Positions 1 to 10,193 of a stretch of DNA of 64,000 nt are shown one piece after another (positions within the stretch are counted from its first letter, which is position 1; every line of letters begins with the position of its first letter). Where the stretch lies: the NCBI RefSeq assembly GCF_900104595.1, contig NZ_FNVY01000003.1:372001-436000 (forward strand), given 5' to 3'. The position numbers were made by a program, and so were the translations under genes. The notes beneath the pieces are model-generated. The model did no database searches. It worked only from the letters and a program-made list of their open reading frames with translations, and was not told where the DNA came from. This DNA comes from Enterococcus timonensis. Its GTDB lineage: Bacteria > Bacillota > Bacilli > Lactobacillales > Enterococcaceae.

Positions 1-381
1 GCGCTTTATGCAGTCTACGGGTTGGAACATACCAATCGCCTAATGGAGCGAGGCGTGATTGAAATTGCACCTTTAGCTTATATGCGGGGGCGGACATTGG
101 ATGATGCTTTTGTTATTTTAGATGAAGCGCAAAATACAACGGTTGCGCAAATGAAAATGTTTTTAACCCGTCTTGGTTTTAATTCCAAAATGATTGTTAA
201 TGGTGACGTCTCGCAAATTGATTTGCCACGAGGCGCTATGAGTGGGTTGGTTCATGCTAAAAAAGTGTTAGCTCAAGTTGAAAAAATTGCTTTTGTTGAT
301 TTTACTGTGCAAGATGTGGTTCGTCATCCGGTAGTGGCTGAAATTATTGCCGCTTATGAGGAAGAACACGAGATGCGTTAG
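1..381 (+). CDS. phoH: PhoH family ATPase, C-terminal part (gene runs off the window start)
   Basis: The reading frame is open from base 1 and the 5' part lies outside the window, so only the last 126 residues are visible. They contain the hallmarks of the PhoH P-loop ATPase family: the [21 protein letters not shown] segment and the Walker B-like [10 protein letters not shown]. PhoH-type proteins are cytoplasmic ATPases, often linked to RNA metabolism, and in Firmicutes sit directly upstream of the pgpH–ybeY–dgkA–era block, as here. An internal TTG at 22 is not a real start because coding continues upstream of it. The stop codon precedes the next start by only 22 bases, so the genes are co-transcribed. 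Confidence 0.93.
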   Translation, partial: ALYAVYGLEHTNRLMERGVIEIAPLAYMRGRTLDDAFVILDEAQNTTVAQMKMFLTRLGFNSKMIVNGDVSQIDLPRGAMSGLVHAKKVLAQVEKIAFVDFTVQDVVRHPVVAEIIAAYEEEHEMR

Positions 382-403
382 TGCAAGATTGGGGGAGCTT
401 TTC

Positions 404-2581
404 TTGAAAAAATTCCAACGGTTACTTAAAATTTATCCAAAAAGTTCATTTATAGTATTATTTTCAGTCTTTAGTGTTATTTTATTTTTGCTGATTTTTG
501 GGAGCGTCAAGCAAAATCAGTTGCAACTGCAAGTCGGTCAACCGGCTGAAGAAACGATTCGGGCCAGTAAAACAATTGAAAATGCCACCGAAACTGAAAA
601 TAAACGGCAACTGGCAGAAGAAGCGGTGGTGCCTGAGTATAGTTTTCAGGCGGATTTAAAAGAAACGCAAACCGGATATATTCAACGGCTGTTCACCTTT
701 ATTACGGCGGTTAATGATGAAACAAAAACGGCTTATCAAGAAGCTTTGGCCAAATTAACACCAGAGCAACTTGCCGCCAATACTTTAGCTGAACCAGGTG
801 TCGAAGAAAAAATTGCCGCATTAAAAAAGAAATTTGAAACGGTGGATGAAAATGCCTTAGCCTTTTATCAAAGTTTGCCGCAAGTTTTTTTTGAAAATAT
901 TTTTTCGCTGTCAGCTACTGAATTAAGTAGAGTTGAAGATGAAGCTGTTACTTTAATTGACGAAGCGATGGATGGACGGATTCGGGAAACGAATTTAGCT
1001 CAAGCTAAGCAAAATGCGCTCTATGATTTGCAATTAACGACTTTAAGCAATGAACTTCAACAACAAGTCCGTTATTTAGTGAACCAAGGAATTGTCGAAA
1101 ATGAATTTTATAATGAAAAGCGAACCGAAGAATTACAACAACAAGCCCGCGATGCCGTCACTCCAGTGATGATTTATCAAGGGGAAATTATTGTTCGTGA
1201 AGGCAATCAAATTGACGCTAAAGCGCTAGAAAAAATTGAACTGTTAGGAATGACCAAGCAAAATACGTCGATTTTTCCTTTAGTGGCGCTAGGAATGTTA
1301 TTAGTTTTCCAAGTCTTTATTTTTTGGTTTTTAACTTATGACCGTTCATGGACCGAAAAATTACGACAAGCGAGCATTTATGCCACAGTCATGATCGCCA
1401 GTATCGCGGTGATGAAATTATTCCAACTTTTCCAAACAGAACAACTTAACTATATCGCCCAAATTTTTCCAGTCGCTTTTGCACCACTTGTCCTAACGAT
1501 TTTTTGTAATCGTCGACTAGGAATGTTGGCGGCCGTTTTCCAAATGCTTTTTGTTTGTTTTTTATATTTTTCCCAAGTAGGCACAACTTATTTACTCGTC
1601 TTAGGAGCAATTTATTTATTTAGTGGCACCATGGCGACATTAGTTCGACGGCATCGTTTGGCCACTCAAGCCGGACGCGCATTTGTTTGGATTATTTTGA
1701 TGCCATTTTTATTTAATATCATTATGGTCACTTACCAAGGGATATCTTTATTTGATAAAACGACTTTGATGACTTTACTGTGCGGCTTTGCCGGTTCTGC
1801 CTTAGCTTATTTACTTTCGGTCGGTTTGCATCCGTATATTGAACTTGTTTTATACGACGATTCAGATTTAGTTTTAAATGAATTATCCAATCCGAATCAT
1901 CCATTGTTAAAAGAATTATTGGAAAAAGCACCGGGAACGTATCATCATTCGATGATGGTGGCCAATCTTTCTGCCAATGCGGTGGCGGAAATTGGCGGGC
2001 GCTCGCTTTTAACGCGGGTGGCGTGTTATTATCATGATATCGGAAAGATTAAACATCCCAACTTTTTTGTAGAAAATTTGCCAAATGGTGCAGAAAATCC
2101 CCATAATTTTTTACTGCCAGAAGATTCTAAGCAAATTATTTTTGCCCATGTAACAGATGGCGTGAAGATTTTAGAAAAATATCAAATGCCACAAATGGTG
2201 TTAGATATTTGTTGGCAACATCACGGCACAACGTTGATGCAATTTTTCTATGTGAAAGCCAAAGAGCGCAATCCGGAAGTGACGGAAGCTGATTTTCGTT
2301 ATCCCGGACCAAAACCACAAACAAGAGAAGCCGCCGTAGTGAGCATTGCCGATAGTTGTGAAGCCGCCGTGCGGGCGATGGATCATCCGACACCAGACAA
2401 AGTAAAAACATTTGTTCATAATATAATTGCTAAACGAATTGCTGATGGGCAATTTGACGAATGTGATTTGACCATGAAAGAAATTCGCTTAATGGAAAAA
2501 TCGATTGTCTCAGGGCTCGGCTCCACTTTCCATTCCCGAATTAAATATCCTAGCTTAAAATCAGAAGGGACCGAAAAATAA
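404..2581 (+). CDS. pgpH: Cyclic-di-AMP phosphodiesterase PgpH (7TM-HD protein)
   Basis: The 725-residue protein has the PgpH architecture: a short N-terminal membrane segment, a large extracytoplasmic helical domain (about residues 45–280), a block of roughly seven membrane helices (about 290–490), and a C-terminal cytoplasmic HD domain with YHHSMMVANL and the metal-binding YYHDIGKIKHP. In Listeria and other Firmicutes PgpH hydrolyses the second messenger c-di-AMP, so it influences potassium and turgor homeostasis. I chose TTG 404 because GGGGGAGC lies five bases upstream; a longer frame from 347 would overlap phoH without a ribosome site. ybeY starts on the base after its stop codon. Confidence 0.93.
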   Translation: MKKFQRLLKIYPKSSFIVLFSVFSVILFLLIFGSVKQNQLQLQVGQPAEETIRASKTIENATETENKRQLAEEAVVPEYSFQADLKETQTGYIQRLFTFITAVNDETKTAYQEALAKLTPEQLAANTLAEPGVEEKIAALKKKFETVDENALAFYQSLPQVFFENIFSLSATELSRVEDEAVTLIDEAMDGRIRETNLAQAKQNALYDLQLTTLSNELQQQVRYLVNQGIVENEFYNEKRTEELQQQARDAVTPVMIYQGEIIVREGNQIDAKALEKIELLGMTKQNTSIFPLVALGMLLVFQVFIFWFLTYDRSWTEKLRQASIYATVMIASIAVMKLFQLFQTEQLNYIAQIFPVAFAPLVLTIFCNRRLGMLAAVFQMLFVCFLYFSQVGTTYLLVLGAIYLFSGTMATLVRRHRLATQAGRAFVWIILMPFLFNIIMVTYQGISLFDKTTLMTLLCGFAGSALAYLLSVGLHPYIELVLYDDSDLVLNELSNPNHPLLKELLEKAPGTYHHSMMVANLSANAVAEIGGRSLLTRVACYYHDIGKIKHPNFFVENLPNGAENPHNFLLPEDSKQIIFAHVTDGVKILEKYQMPQMVLDICWQHHGTTLMQFFYVKAKERNPEVTEADFRYPGPKPQTREAAVVSIADSCEAAVRAMDHPTPDKVKTFVHNIIAKRIADGQFDECDLTMKEIRLMEKSIVSGLGSTFHSRIKYPSLKSEGTEK

Positions 2582-3064
2582 ATGGACATTACCATGTTGG
2601 ATGAAACCGAAACTTTGCAAGATTCAGAAATGCAAGACGTGGAAAAATTACTGGATTTTGCGGCGGATTATTTGAAATTGCCAGAAGACACTGAAATGTC
2701 GGTGACCATGATGGACAATGCGGCAATTCACGAAATTAATCGAACGTATCGACAGATTGATCGACCTACTGATGTGATTAGTTTTGCTTTAGAAGAAGAA
2801 ACAGATGACGAGCCACCGATTATTTTTGATGAAGAAATGGAAATTTCTCAGTTGCCTAGAAATCTCGGCGACATTATGATTTCTCTAGACAAAGCCCACG
2901 AACAAGCTGAAGAATATGGCCATTCGTTTCATCGGGAATTAGGATTTTTAGCCCTCCATGGTTTTTTACACATTAACGGCTATGACCATATGACCCTGGA
3001 AGACGAAAAAGAAATGTTCTCATTACAAAAGGAAATTTTAGACGCCTATGGACTCAAAAGATAA
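2582..3064 (+). CDS. ybeY: Endoribonuclease YbeY (rRNA maturation factor)
   Basis: The 160-residue protein ends with the metal-binding signature of YbeY, LALHGFLHINGYDHM, whose three histidines coordinate zinc. The upstream DRPTDVISF and RNLGDIMIS blocks are also typical. YbeY is a single-strand endoribonuclease acting in 16S rRNA 3'-end maturation and late 70S quality control. The ATG follows the pgpH stop directly, with AGAAGGGA about eleven bases upstream, and the gene overlaps dgkA by 17 bases. Translational coupling of the three genes is therefore likely. Confidence 0.95.
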   Translation: MDITMLDETETLQDSEMQDVEKLLDFAADYLKLPEDTEMSVTMMDNAAIHEINRTYRQIDRPTDVISFALEEETDDEPPIIFDEEMEISQLPRNLGDIMISLDKAHEQAEEYGHSFHRELGFLALHGFLHINGYDHMTLEDEKEMFSLQKEILDAYGLKR

Positions 3065-3452
3065 GAAAATCGATAAAAATAAAACCTTTCTGTCTAGTTT
3101 TGAATTTGCTTGGCATGGGTTTAAGACGGCCTTTCAAGAAGAGAAAAATATGCGCGTCCATACGTGTGCGGCCATTTTGGCAATTACCGCGGGCGTTATT
3201 TTTCGTTTGACTTTAAATGAGTGGCGCTGGCTTCTTCTAGCGATTTTTCTAGTAGTGCTCGTAGAAATTATTAATACCACTTTTGAAAATGTCGTGGATA
3301 TGGTGACAGATTTTCATTTCCATATCATTGCTAAAAAAATTAAAGACATGGCCGCCGCTGCCGTTTTATTAACAGCAGTTTTTGCGATTGTCATTGGTAT
3401 TACTATCTTTGGACCGAAACTGTGGGCGCTTTTGTCGACACTATTTAATTAA
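3048..3452 (+). CDS. dgkA: Undecaprenol/diacylglycerol kinase (DgkA family)
   Basis: This 134-residue integral membrane protein shows three hydrophobic helices and the family signature EIINTTFENVVD followed by AKKIKDMAAAAVLL, which form the active site of small trimeric prokaryotic lipid kinases. Gram-positive members mainly phosphorylate undecaprenol, recycling the carrier lipid for cell wall synthesis. The start at 3048 lies inside ybeY (17-base overlap). The gene is followed by a hairpin terminator, so the phoH–dgkA transcript probably ends, or is attenuated, before era. Confidence 0.92.
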   Translation: MDSKDKKIDKNKTFLSSFEFAWHGFKTAFQEEKNMRVHTCAAILAITAGVIFRLTLNEWRWLLLAIFLVVLVEIINTTFENVVDMVTDFHFHIIAKKIKDMAAAAVLLTAVFAIVIGITIFGPKLWALLSTLFN

Positions 3453-3464
3453 AAAATAAAAACA

Positions 3465-3500
3465 AAGAACTTGGCAAAAATTTTTGGCAAGTTTCTTTTT
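3465..3500 (+). terminator. Rho-independent terminator between dgkA and era
   Basis: Thirteen-base arms (3468–3480 and 3481–3493) pair with a single G·G mismatch and are followed by CTTTTT. The era Shine-Dalgarno AAGGAG follows at once, so the hairpin may act as an attenuator with partial read-through into era. Confidence 0.7.
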
Positions 3501-3512
3501 AAGGAGAAAAAA

Positions 3513-4412
3513 ATGAGCGAATTTCATTCAGGATTTGTAGCACTGATTGGTCGGCCTAACGTCGGCAAATCGACTTTATTAAATCAACTCGTTGGCGAAA
3601 AAGTGGCTATTATGTCAGATAAAGCCCAAACAACGCGTAACAAAATTCAAGGAATTTATACAACAGAAGATAGTCAAATTGTTTTTGTAGATACACCAGG
3701 GATTCATAAACCTAGAAACCAACTGGGAGATTTCATGGTGGATATGGCTTATTCTGCTATTCGTGAAGTCGATGTAATTTTATTTATGGTACCGGCGGAT
3801 CAAAAACGCGGCACCGGCGATGATTTAATTATCGAGCGCTTAAAAAATAGTGACGTGCCAGTTTATTTAATCGTCAATAAAATCGACCGCGTCCATCCTG
3901 ATCAATTATTGCCATTTATTGAGGATTATTCTAAACAAATGGACTTTAAAGAAGTTATTCCAATTTCAGCAACGAATGGCAACAACTTGGAAACGTTAAT
4001 GGAAGCTGTGACGGCTGAAATGCCAGTAGGTCCACAATTTTATCCAGAAGATCAAATTACTGATCACCCAGAATATTTTGTTGTTTCTGAATTGGTTCGG
4101 GAAAAAGTTTTGCTTTTAACGCGAGATGAAGTGCCTCATTCAGTGGCGGTTGTTGTAGAATCTATGAAAAAACCTGAAGGCGAAAAATTACACATTAGAG
4201 CGGCCATTATCGTGGAACGCGATAGCCAAAAAGGAATTATTATTGGTAAAGGCGGCAAAATGTTACGGATTATCGGTCAAAAAGCGCGGGTTGATATTGA
4301 ACATATGCTTGGTGAAAAAATTTATTTAGAATTATGGGTGAAAGTGCAAAAAGATTGGCGCGATAAAAAAGTGAATTTGCAAGACTTTGGTTATAAAAAA
4401 GACGAGTATTAA
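3513..4412 (+). CDS. era: GTPase Era
   Basis: The 299-residue protein has an N-terminal GTPase domain with GRPNVGKS (G1), the DTPG motif (G3) and NKID (G4), and a C-terminal KH RNA-binding domain with the GKGGKMLR loop. Era binds the 3' end of 16S rRNA and chaperones assembly of the 30S subunit, in functional partnership with YbeY encoded just upstream. ATG 3513 is preceded by AAGGAG at optimal spacing; the longer frame from 3471 starts inside the terminator and is rejected. Confidence 0.97.
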   Translation: MSEFHSGFVALIGRPNVGKSTLLNQLVGEKVAIMSDKAQTTRNKIQGIYTTEDSQIVFVDTPGIHKPRNQLGDFMVDMAYSAIREVDVILFMVPADQKRGTGDDLIIERLKNSDVPVYLIVNKIDRVHPDQLLPFIEDYSKQMDFKEVIPISATNGNNLETLMEAVTAEMPVGPQFYPEDQITDHPEYFVVSELVREKVLLLTRDEVPHSVAVVVESMKKPEGEKLHIRAAIIVERDSQKGIIIGKGGKMLRIIGQKARVDIEHMLGEKIYLELWVKVQKDWRDKKVNLQDFGYKKDEY

Positions 4413-4442
4413 ACAGGCGAATCTAAATAGGGGTGGGCGGTA

Positions 4443-5231
4443 ATGTTTGGCGAAAGTCGAGGGCTGATAATTTACAGTCGAGATCATAAAGAAAAAGATA
4501 AGCTGGTAAAAATTTTTACGGAAAAATACGGTAAAATGGTTTTTTTCGTTAAAGGTGCTCATCGCAAAAATAATCCGTTGAGCGCGGCCATTATGCCTAT
4601 GACTGAAGCATTATACAGTGGTGATTTTAAAACAGACGGCTTAAGTTTTTTAAATGTCGCCAAAGAAATTGAACCTTTTTATTTTTTACAGCAAGATATT
4701 TTCGCCAACGCCTATGCTACTTATTTGTTAAATTTAGCCGATGCTGCCATTGTGGACCGCGAGAGTGACCAGCTACTCTACACTTTTTTAGAAACGTGTC
4801 TGAAAGCTTTAAATGCCAAGAAAGATCCAGAAGTGGTCACTAATATTTTTGAACTACAAATTTTGCCCCGTTTTGGGATTTCTTTAGAACTTTCTGGTTG
4901 TGCTGTTTGTGGCAATACGAAAGGACCTTTTGACTTTTCGGAGAAATTTCACGGACTACTGTGTGCCAAACATTTTGACCAAGATCCTAGACGTCTCCAT
5001 GCAGATCCTAAAGCTTGTTACTTATTAAAAATTTTTTCTCAATTGCCAATTACCCGCCTTGGAAAAATTAATGTTTCTGAGACGACGAAAAAAAATCTCC
5101 GGACGGTCATTGATGAGATTTACGATCAATATGTGGGGATTCATTTGAAAAGTAAACATTTTATTGATGAAATGAAAAAATGGGAAAAAATGATGGCGCC
5201 AAAAATTGACAAAAAAAATGAAACTGATTAG
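4443..5231 (+). CDS. recO: DNA repair protein RecO
   Basis: This 262-residue protein has an N-terminal OB-fold (ESRGLIIYSRDHKEKDKLVKIFTEKYG, about 1–80) and a helical C-terminal domain carrying zinc-binding cysteines of the CAVCG type near residue 150. RecO loads RecA onto SSB-coated single-stranded DNA with RecR in the RecFOR pathway. The gene follows era by 30 bases with a GGGGTGGG ribosome site, the usual Firmicute order, and is followed by the glycine T-box leader. Confidence 0.95.
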   Translation: MFGESRGLIIYSRDHKEKDKLVKIFTEKYGKMVFFVKGAHRKNNPLSAAIMPMTEALYSGDFKTDGLSFLNVAKEIEPFYFLQQDIFANAYATYLLNLADAAIVDRESDQLLYTFLETCLKALNAKKDPEVVTNIFELQILPRFGISLELSGCAVCGNTKGPFDFSEKFHGLLCAKHFDQDPRRLHADPKACYLLKIFSQLPITRLGKINVSETTKKNLRTVIDEIYDQYVGIHLKSKHFIDEMKKWEKMMAPKIDKKNETD

Positions 5232-5254
5232 AATAAAGTATAAAATTAAATCGT

Positions 5255-5434
5255 GCGTAAAAAGAAAAGTAGAAAATTGACTTGTTCAGCGAGTCTAGCG
5301 GTGGTGAGAGCTAGATCAAGAATATTTTCAAAAGGCCCTTTTAGCACAGACCAAAAGCTGCCGGAATTTTTCGGAAGTAGGGTGGAACCGCGTAAACTTA
5401 CGTCCCTATGTCATTTGACATAGGGATTTTTTTT
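5255..5434 (+). promoter_or_regulatory. Glycine-responsive T-box riboswitch of glyQS
   Basis: The canonical T-box AGGGTGGAACCGCG lies at 5379–5392, in the antiterminator that binds the free CCA end of uncharged tRNA. It is followed by an intrinsic terminator with 10-bp arms (5403–5412 and 5417–5426), loop ATTT and a T8 run. Upstream, the AGCGA and GGTGGTGAGAG elements (about 5288–5310) match stem I T-loop features. The leader is compact, as known for glyQS T-boxes lacking stem II. A GGC triplet at 5334–5336 is a candidate glycine specifier, but I did not fold the stem. Uncharged tRNA-Gly should stabilise the antiterminator and raise glyQS expression. No strong promoter is evident immediately upstream. 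Confidence 0.92.
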
Positions 5435-5452
5435 ATTTTAAAGGAGGAAATT

Positions 5453-6340
5453 ATGAAAAAATTAACGATGCAAGAAATGATTTTAACGTTGCAAAAATTT
5501 TGGTCGGAAAATGGCTGTATGTTGATGCAAGCTTACGATACAGAAAAAGGCGCCGGCACCATGAGTCCTTATACTTTTTTGCGAGCTATTGGACCAGAAC
5601 CTTGGAAAGCGGCTTACGTGGAACCTTCACGTCGTCCAGCTGATGGACGTTACGGAGAAAATCCCAATCGCCTTTATCAACATCATCAATTTCAAGTAGT
5701 GATGAAACCATCACCAGAAAATATTCAAGAATTGTATTTAGAAAGTTTGCGTTTGTTAGGCGTTGATCCTTTAGAACACGATATTCGTTTTGTAGAAGAC
5801 AACTGGGAAAATCCTTCCATGGGTTGTGCGGGTCTTGGTTGGGAAGTTTGGCTTGATGGGATGGAAATTACTCAATTTACTTATTTCCAACAAGTGGGTG
5901 GACTTCCTTGTAAACCAGTAACTTCTGAAATTACTTACGGCTTGGAACGCTTAGCTTCATATATTCAAGAAGTGGAAAGTGTTTATGATTTATTTTGGTC
6001 AGACGGCGTGAAATACGGCGAAATTTTCCAACAAGGAGAATATGAACACTCTAAATATTCTTTTGAAGTTTCTAATCAAGCGATGTTGTTGCGCCATTTT
6101 GACGAATATGAACAAGAAGCCAAACGCTGTCTGGCAGATAATCTTGTGCATCCGGCGTACGATTATATTTTAAAATGTTCCCATACTTTTAATTTACTTG
6201 ATGCTCGTGGAGCAGTTTCTGTTACCGAGCGGGCTGGATATTTGGCAAGAATTCGAAATATGGCAAAATCTGTGGCCAAAATTTTCGTTGCCGAACGTGA
6301 AAAATTAGGATTCCCATTATTAGCTAAGGAGGAGAATTAA
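5453..6340 (+). CDS. glyQ: Glycyl-tRNA synthetase alpha subunit
   Basis: The 295-residue protein is the catalytic alpha subunit of the bacterial alpha2beta2 glycyl-tRNA synthetase. It has class II features such as [20 protein letters not shown] and the [20 protein letters not shown] block. ATG 5453 has the strong site AAAGGAGG; the frame opening at 5408 begins inside the T-box terminator and cannot be the start. glyS follows one base after the stop. Confidence 0.97.
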   Translation: MKKLTMQEMILTLQKFWSENGCMLMQAYDTEKGAGTMSPYTFLRAIGPEPWKAAYVEPSRRPADGRYGENPNRLYQHHQFQVVMKPSPENIQELYLESLRLLGVDPLEHDIRFVEDNWENPSMGCAGLGWEVWLDGMEITQFTYFQQVGGLPCKPVTSEITYGLERLASYIQEVESVYDLFWSDGVKYGEIFQQGEYEHSKYSFEVSNQAMLLRHFDEYEQEAKRCLADNLVHPAYDYILKCSHTFNLLDARGAVSVTERAGYLARIRNMAKSVAKIFVAEREKLGFPLLAKEEN

Positions 6341-6341
6341 G

Positions 6342-8414
6342 ATGCATGATTTTTTATTAGAGATTGGTTTAGAAGAAATGCCAGCCCATGTAGTGACCCC
6401 AACTTTACAACAACTAAAAGAAAAAACGGAAAACTTTTTAGCTGAAGCGGGCATTAGTTATGCGACTATTAATAGTTTTGCCACTCCTCGTCGCTTAGCG
6501 TTACAAATTTTGGGGCTACCAGAAAAACAAGAAGATACCCAGGAAGAAGCAAAAGGACCCGCCAAAAAAATCGCACAAGACGACAAAGGCAATTGGACAA
6601 AAGCTGCTCTAGGATTTGCTCGTGGCCAAGGTGCGGCGCCTGAAGATTTATTTTTTAAAGAACTGAATGGAGTGGAATATGTTTATGTGAACAAATATAA
6701 TATCGGTAAAAAAACAGCTGATGTTTTGTTAAATCTTAAAGGAATCGTGGAAAATTTAAACTTTCCAGTAACGATGCACTGGGCCAATCATGATTTTACT
6801 TACATTCGTCCCGTTCATTGGGTCGTGGCTCTTTTAGATGAAGAAGTTTTACCGTTAGAAATTTTTGAGATTCCAGCAGGAAATGTTTCTCGCGGTCATC
6901 GTTTCTTAGGAAAAGACACGACTGTTGTGAATCCTGAAAGTTATGAAGAGAGTTTATTGGCGCAGTTCGTCATTGTTGACCCTTCAGCTCGTAAAGAAAT
7001 GATTCGCCAACAAATCGCTAAATTTGCTAAAGATAATTCTTGGCAAATTGTTTTAGACGAAGATTTATTAGAAGAAGTGAATAATTTGGTGGAATATCCG
7101 ACTGCTTTTGTCGGGAATTTTTCAAAAAAATATTTGGAAGTACCGCAAGAAGTTTTAGTGACTTCCATGAAAGAACACCAACGCTATTTCGATGTGCGAG
7201 ATGCTGATGGCAAATTATTGCCACATTTTATCGCTGTTCGTAATGGCAATAGCGAAAAAATCGCCAATGTTCAAAAAGGAAACGAAAAAGTATTGACGGC
7301 TCGTTTGGAAGATGCCGAATTTTTCTATCAAGAAGATTTGAAATTATCAATTGATCACTGCGTAGAAAAATTAAAAAACGTCACTTTCCACGAAAAAATC
7401 GGTTCTGTCTATGAAAAAATGTCTCGTGTCCATGTTTTGGCCGAAAAAATTGGCGCAAGAATTGGATTAGATGATACGCAGTTAGCTGATTTAGCACGAG
7501 CAAGTGATATTTATAAATTTGATTTAGTTACCAACATGGTAGGAGAATTTCCAGAATTGCAAGGCGTCATGGGAGAAATCTATGCGCAAAAACAAGGAGA
7601 AGATGCAGCGGTTGCTACGGCGATTCGCGAACATTATTTGCCAAGTTCAGCTGAAGGAGAGTTGCCAGAAACTTCTGTTGGGGCGGTCTTAGCAGTGGCG
7701 GATAAACTTGATTCACTGCTGACATTTTTCAATGTCGACTTGGCACCAACATCTTCCAATGATCCATATGCTTTACGCCGACAAGCGTACGGTGTGATTC
7801 GGATTTTGGCAAATGAAAAATGGTCACTTTCTATTCCCGAACTTCTCAGTGAAGCAGTGGAAATTTATAATCAAGATGTCGACACTTTTGGTTTAGAATT
7901 TAGAGACGACCAACAACTGCTCTTTACTTTTGTTAAAGGACGTCTTCGTCAATTGTTTGCCGGTGAAAATATTCGCTACGATGTGATTGAAGCTATTGTC
8001 AATGGTCAACATGAAGATTTAAATAAAATGCTGTCTGCAGCGCGTCTTTTGAAAAAACATTTAAGTGACGATAATTTTAAATCCGCTGTTGAAGCCTTGA
8101 CGCGAGTTATTAATCTTGGCAAAAAAGCGATGGACTTAGCTGAGTTGAAGGTCAATCCTGATTTATTTGAAAATAATAGCGAGCGCACTTTATATGATGC
8201 CGTGGAAGATTTGAAGAAACAATTTCCAGATTTAACTTTAGAAGAACAATATGAAAAGTTAGCTGGACTGCAAGATTTGATTGAAAATTATTTTGCTGAA
8301 ACAATGGTCATGAGCGATGATGTTGCTATCAAAAAAAATCGCCTCACCCAATTAAAAGAAATCGCCGACCTAACGTTTGTCATCGGCAGCCTAGAACTAT
8401 TAAATGTGAAATAA
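6342..8414 (+). CDS. glyS: Glycyl-tRNA synthetase beta subunit
   Basis: The 690-residue protein starts with the conserved [12 protein letters not shown] and carries the beta-subunit HD-like and tRNA-binding regions, with an anticodon-binding C-terminal segment ([14 protein letters not shown]). It pairs with GlyQ to charge tRNA-Gly and shares its T-box control. Start ATG 6342 has GGAGGAG upstream and overlaps nothing. Its stop codon is followed one base later by a member of the repeat family described separately. Confidence 0.97.
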   Translation: MHDFLLEIGLEEMPAHVVTPTLQQLKEKTENFLAEAGISYATINSFATPRRLALQILGLPEKQEDTQEEAKGPAKKIAQDDKGNWTKAALGFARGQGAAPEDLFFKELNGVEYVYVNKYNIGKKTADVLLNLKGIVENLNFPVTMHWANHDFTYIRPVHWVVALLDEEVLPLEIFEIPAGNVSRGHRFLGKDTTVVNPESYEESLLAQFVIVDPSARKEMIRQQIAKFAKDNSWQIVLDEDLLEEVNNLVEYPTAFVGNFSKKYLEVPQEVLVTSMKEHQRYFDVRDADGKLLPHFIAVRNGNSEKIANVQKGNEKVLTARLEDAEFFYQEDLKLSIDHCVEKLKNVTFHEKIGSVYEKMSRVHVLAEKIGARIGLDDTQLADLARASDIYKFDLVTNMVGEFPELQGVMGEIYAQKQGEDAAVATAIREHYLPSSAEGELPETSVGAVLAVADKLDSLLTFFNVDLAPTSSNDPYALRRQAYGVIRILANEKWSLSIPELLSEAVEIYNQDVDTFGLEFRDDQQLLFTFVKGRLRQLFAGENIRYDVIEAIVNGQHEDLNKMLSAARLLKKHLSDDNFKSAVEALTRVINLGKKAMDLAELKVNPDLFENNSERTLYDAVEDLKKQFPDLTLEEQYEKLAGLQDLIENYFAETMVMSDDVAIKKNRLTQLKEIADLTFVIGSLELLNVK

Positions 8415-8415
8415 A

Positions 8416-8524
8416 GGTTGTCGAAAAGGTGATTAACTGCGTAGAAAATTAGGAAAACTGAGGACGAATGGTACATTCGCCGGAAGTTTTATCTATTTTC
8501 CTAGCAGTTACCTTTGAGACACCG
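8416..8524 (+). repeat. Modular palindromic 3'-UTR repeat, copy 1 (core type A)
   Basis: An imperfect palindrome of about 109 bp begins one base after the glyS stop. The left arm starts GGTTGTCGAAAAG and continues to TAGAAAATTAGGAAAA. The right arm is TATTTTCCTAG...GAGACACCG. The core is a small hairpin, CGAATGGTACATTCG. A second, truncated left end (GGCTGTC) follows at 8534 and runs into the glyS terminator. Related copies occur at 14.5, 29.1, 37.6 and 43.4 kb. Confidence 0.85.
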
Positions 8525-8551
8525 TCAAATAAAGGCTGTCAAAAAGATTTT

Positions 8552-8600
8552 GAAAATCAATAAAAATCCTGTTTTTGGATTTTTATTGATTTTCTTTTTT
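8552..8600 (+). terminator. Rho-independent terminator of glyQS
   Basis: Perfect 18-bp arms (8552–8569 and 8577–8594) around a seven-base loop are followed by T6. It sits just downstream of the palindromic repeat. Confidence 0.88.
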
Positions 8601-8681
8601 CTTTCAGCGGTGAATTTTGTACAATAACGCCTCTTTTTGTTATACTTTCCATAAGTTTGGATTGTGAAAAGGGGTAAGATA

Positions 8682-9452
8682 ATGGATAGAGAAATTCGTT
8701 TGCAAGGTGGATTTAATTTTCGGGAATTGGGTGGATTAGAAAATATCCATGGACAAAAAATTAAATCAAAAAAAATCATTCGGGCGGCTGCTTTAGAGCA
8801 ATTAACTGCCGAAGACCTCACCTTTTTGGAAAATTATGGCGTCACTGAAGTGTTGGACTTTCGAACGAAAGAAGAAATGTTAAACGCCCCCGATCAGCTG
8901 ATTGCACGGGCCAATTATTTTCAGTTGCCAGTCTTTAAAGAAGATGAAACGCAAAGCACGATTACACCCACGGCTTTATTTGAAAAAATTTTAGCCGGCC
9001 AAAGTGGACAGCTAAAAATGGAAGAAGCGTATCGTGATTTTGTGATTGAAAAGCAAGCTCGGGAAACGTATGCGATTTTTTTCAAACATCTATTAAGCGA
9101 TCAGTCGGTGATTTTTCATTGTACCGCTGGAAAAGATCGGACAGGTTTTGCTGCCTTTTTATTATTGAGCGCCTTAGAAGTTCCGACGCAAACAATTTGG
9201 GATGATTATTTATTAACCAATATCAGTTCTGATCAACGGGTAAAATTTCTAATTCAAGAAGCTAAAAATCAGCAAGTACCAGATCTTTTGGTGGAAAATA
9301 TTTACGACTTACTAGTGGCAAAAACGGCTTATTTACAAACTTCAATCGATACGATTGCTGAAAATTTTGGTTCGGTAAATCATTTTTTGCAAGACGGTCT
9401 GCATTTAACAAATGCCGATTTAAATGATTTGAAAAAAATTTATTTAGACTAG
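8682..9452 (+). CDS. Tyrosine/dual-specificity protein phosphatase family protein
   Basis: The 256-residue protein contains the cysteine-based phosphatase P-loop HCTAGKDRTG (Cys nucleophile and Arg), preceded by the N-terminal signature GGFNFRELGG common to this bacterial family. Related enzymes dephosphorylate phosphotyrosine or phosphoinositides; no secretion signal is visible here, so it is probably cytoplasmic. ATG 8682 follows AAAAGGGG. It is the first gene of a run with the thioesterase, DUF72 and HAD genes, spaced 9–12 bases or overlapping. The physiological substrate cannot be inferred. Confidence 0.82.
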   Translation: MDREIRLQGGFNFRELGGLENIHGQKIKSKKIIRAAALEQLTAEDLTFLENYGVTEVLDFRTKEEMLNAPDQLIARANYFQLPVFKEDETQSTITPTALFEKILAGQSGQLKMEEAYRDFVIEKQARETYAIFFKHLLSDQSVIFHCTAGKDRTGFAAFLLLSALEVPTQTIWDDYLLTNISSDQRVKFLIQEAKNQQVPDLLVENIYDLLVAKTAYLQTSIDTIAENFGSVNHFLQDGLHLTNADLNDLKKIYLD

Positions 9453-9461
9453 GAGATCACG

Positions 9462-10193
9462 ATGGAAAATATTTTTAAATTACCTTATGAAGTGGTCTAC
9501 TATGATACCGATGTTAAAAAACGGATGACCCTAGAGCGCTTAGTGGCCGTCTGTGTTTTGGTTTCCGAAGAACAAAGCACTTTTGTCGGTCGAGACGCAG
9601 CGTATTTGGCCCCGTTAAATCTTGGCTGGGTCATTACTCAATATGAAATGGATTTTGTCCGGATGCCGATTTTAGGCGAAAAATTAGAATTTTTAACTCA
9701 AGCTACAAGTTGGAATAAATATTTTTGCTACCGTAATTTTTGGGTGAAAGATGCAAACGGAGAAGTCATCATTGAAATGAGTGCGACTTTTGTTTTGATG
9801 GATTTAACCGAGCGCAAATTAAAAAGTGTCCCTGAAAATATTATCGCGCCTTTTGGAGGCTACAAGGAAAATAAAATTAAGCGTTCGCCGAAACTTCCGG
9901 CCCTTAATGCGACAGATTTTTTACCATATCGGGTCCGCTATTTTGATTTGGATTCCAATCAGCACGTCAACAATTCTCATTATTTTTCTTGGATGTTAGA
10001 TGCGTTAGGCGCCGATTTTTTAAATGCACACGAAGTAAAAAAAGTGACGATTCATTTTGATAAAGAGGTTGCATACGGTCAAGAAGTGCAAAGTTATGTG
10101 GAAATTTTAGACGATGGCTCCACCTTGCATGAAATTAAAGAAGGACCAGATCTTTTTGCCAATGCGCAAGTGTGGTGGCAAGATCGTGCGTAA
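9462..10193 (+). CDS. Acyl-ACP thioesterase (FatA/FatB-like, double hotdog)
   Basis: The 243-residue protein resembles bacterial acyl-[acyl-carrier-protein] thioesterases: an N-terminal hotdog domain with YYDTDVKKRMTL and a second with RYFDLDSNQHVNNSHYFSWM, the latter holding the N-x-H type catalytic residues. It would release fatty acids from acyl-ACP in the cytoplasm. A GGAGATCACG ribosome site precedes ATG 9462. The next gene starts inside its last codons. Confidence 0.87.
   Translation: MENIFKLPYEVVYYDTDVKKRMTLERLVAVCVLVSEEQSTFVGRDAAYLAPLNLGWVITQYEMDFVRMPILGEKLEFLTQATSWNKYFCYRNFWVKDANGEVIIEMSATFVLMDLTERKLKSVPENIIAPFGGYKENKIKRSPKLPALNATDFLPYRVRYFDLDSNQHVNNSHYFSWMLDALGADFLNAHEVKKVTIHFDKEVAYGQEVQSYVEILDDGSTLHEIKEGPDLFANAQVWWQDRA

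Noticed and set aside
1728-2452. Minus-strand open frames inside pgpH
   Set aside because: Shadows of the coding strand without ribosome sites or recognisable domains.
5408-5452. N-terminal extension of GlyQ
   Set aside because: It would start inside the T-box terminator; ATG 5453 has the strong ribosome site.
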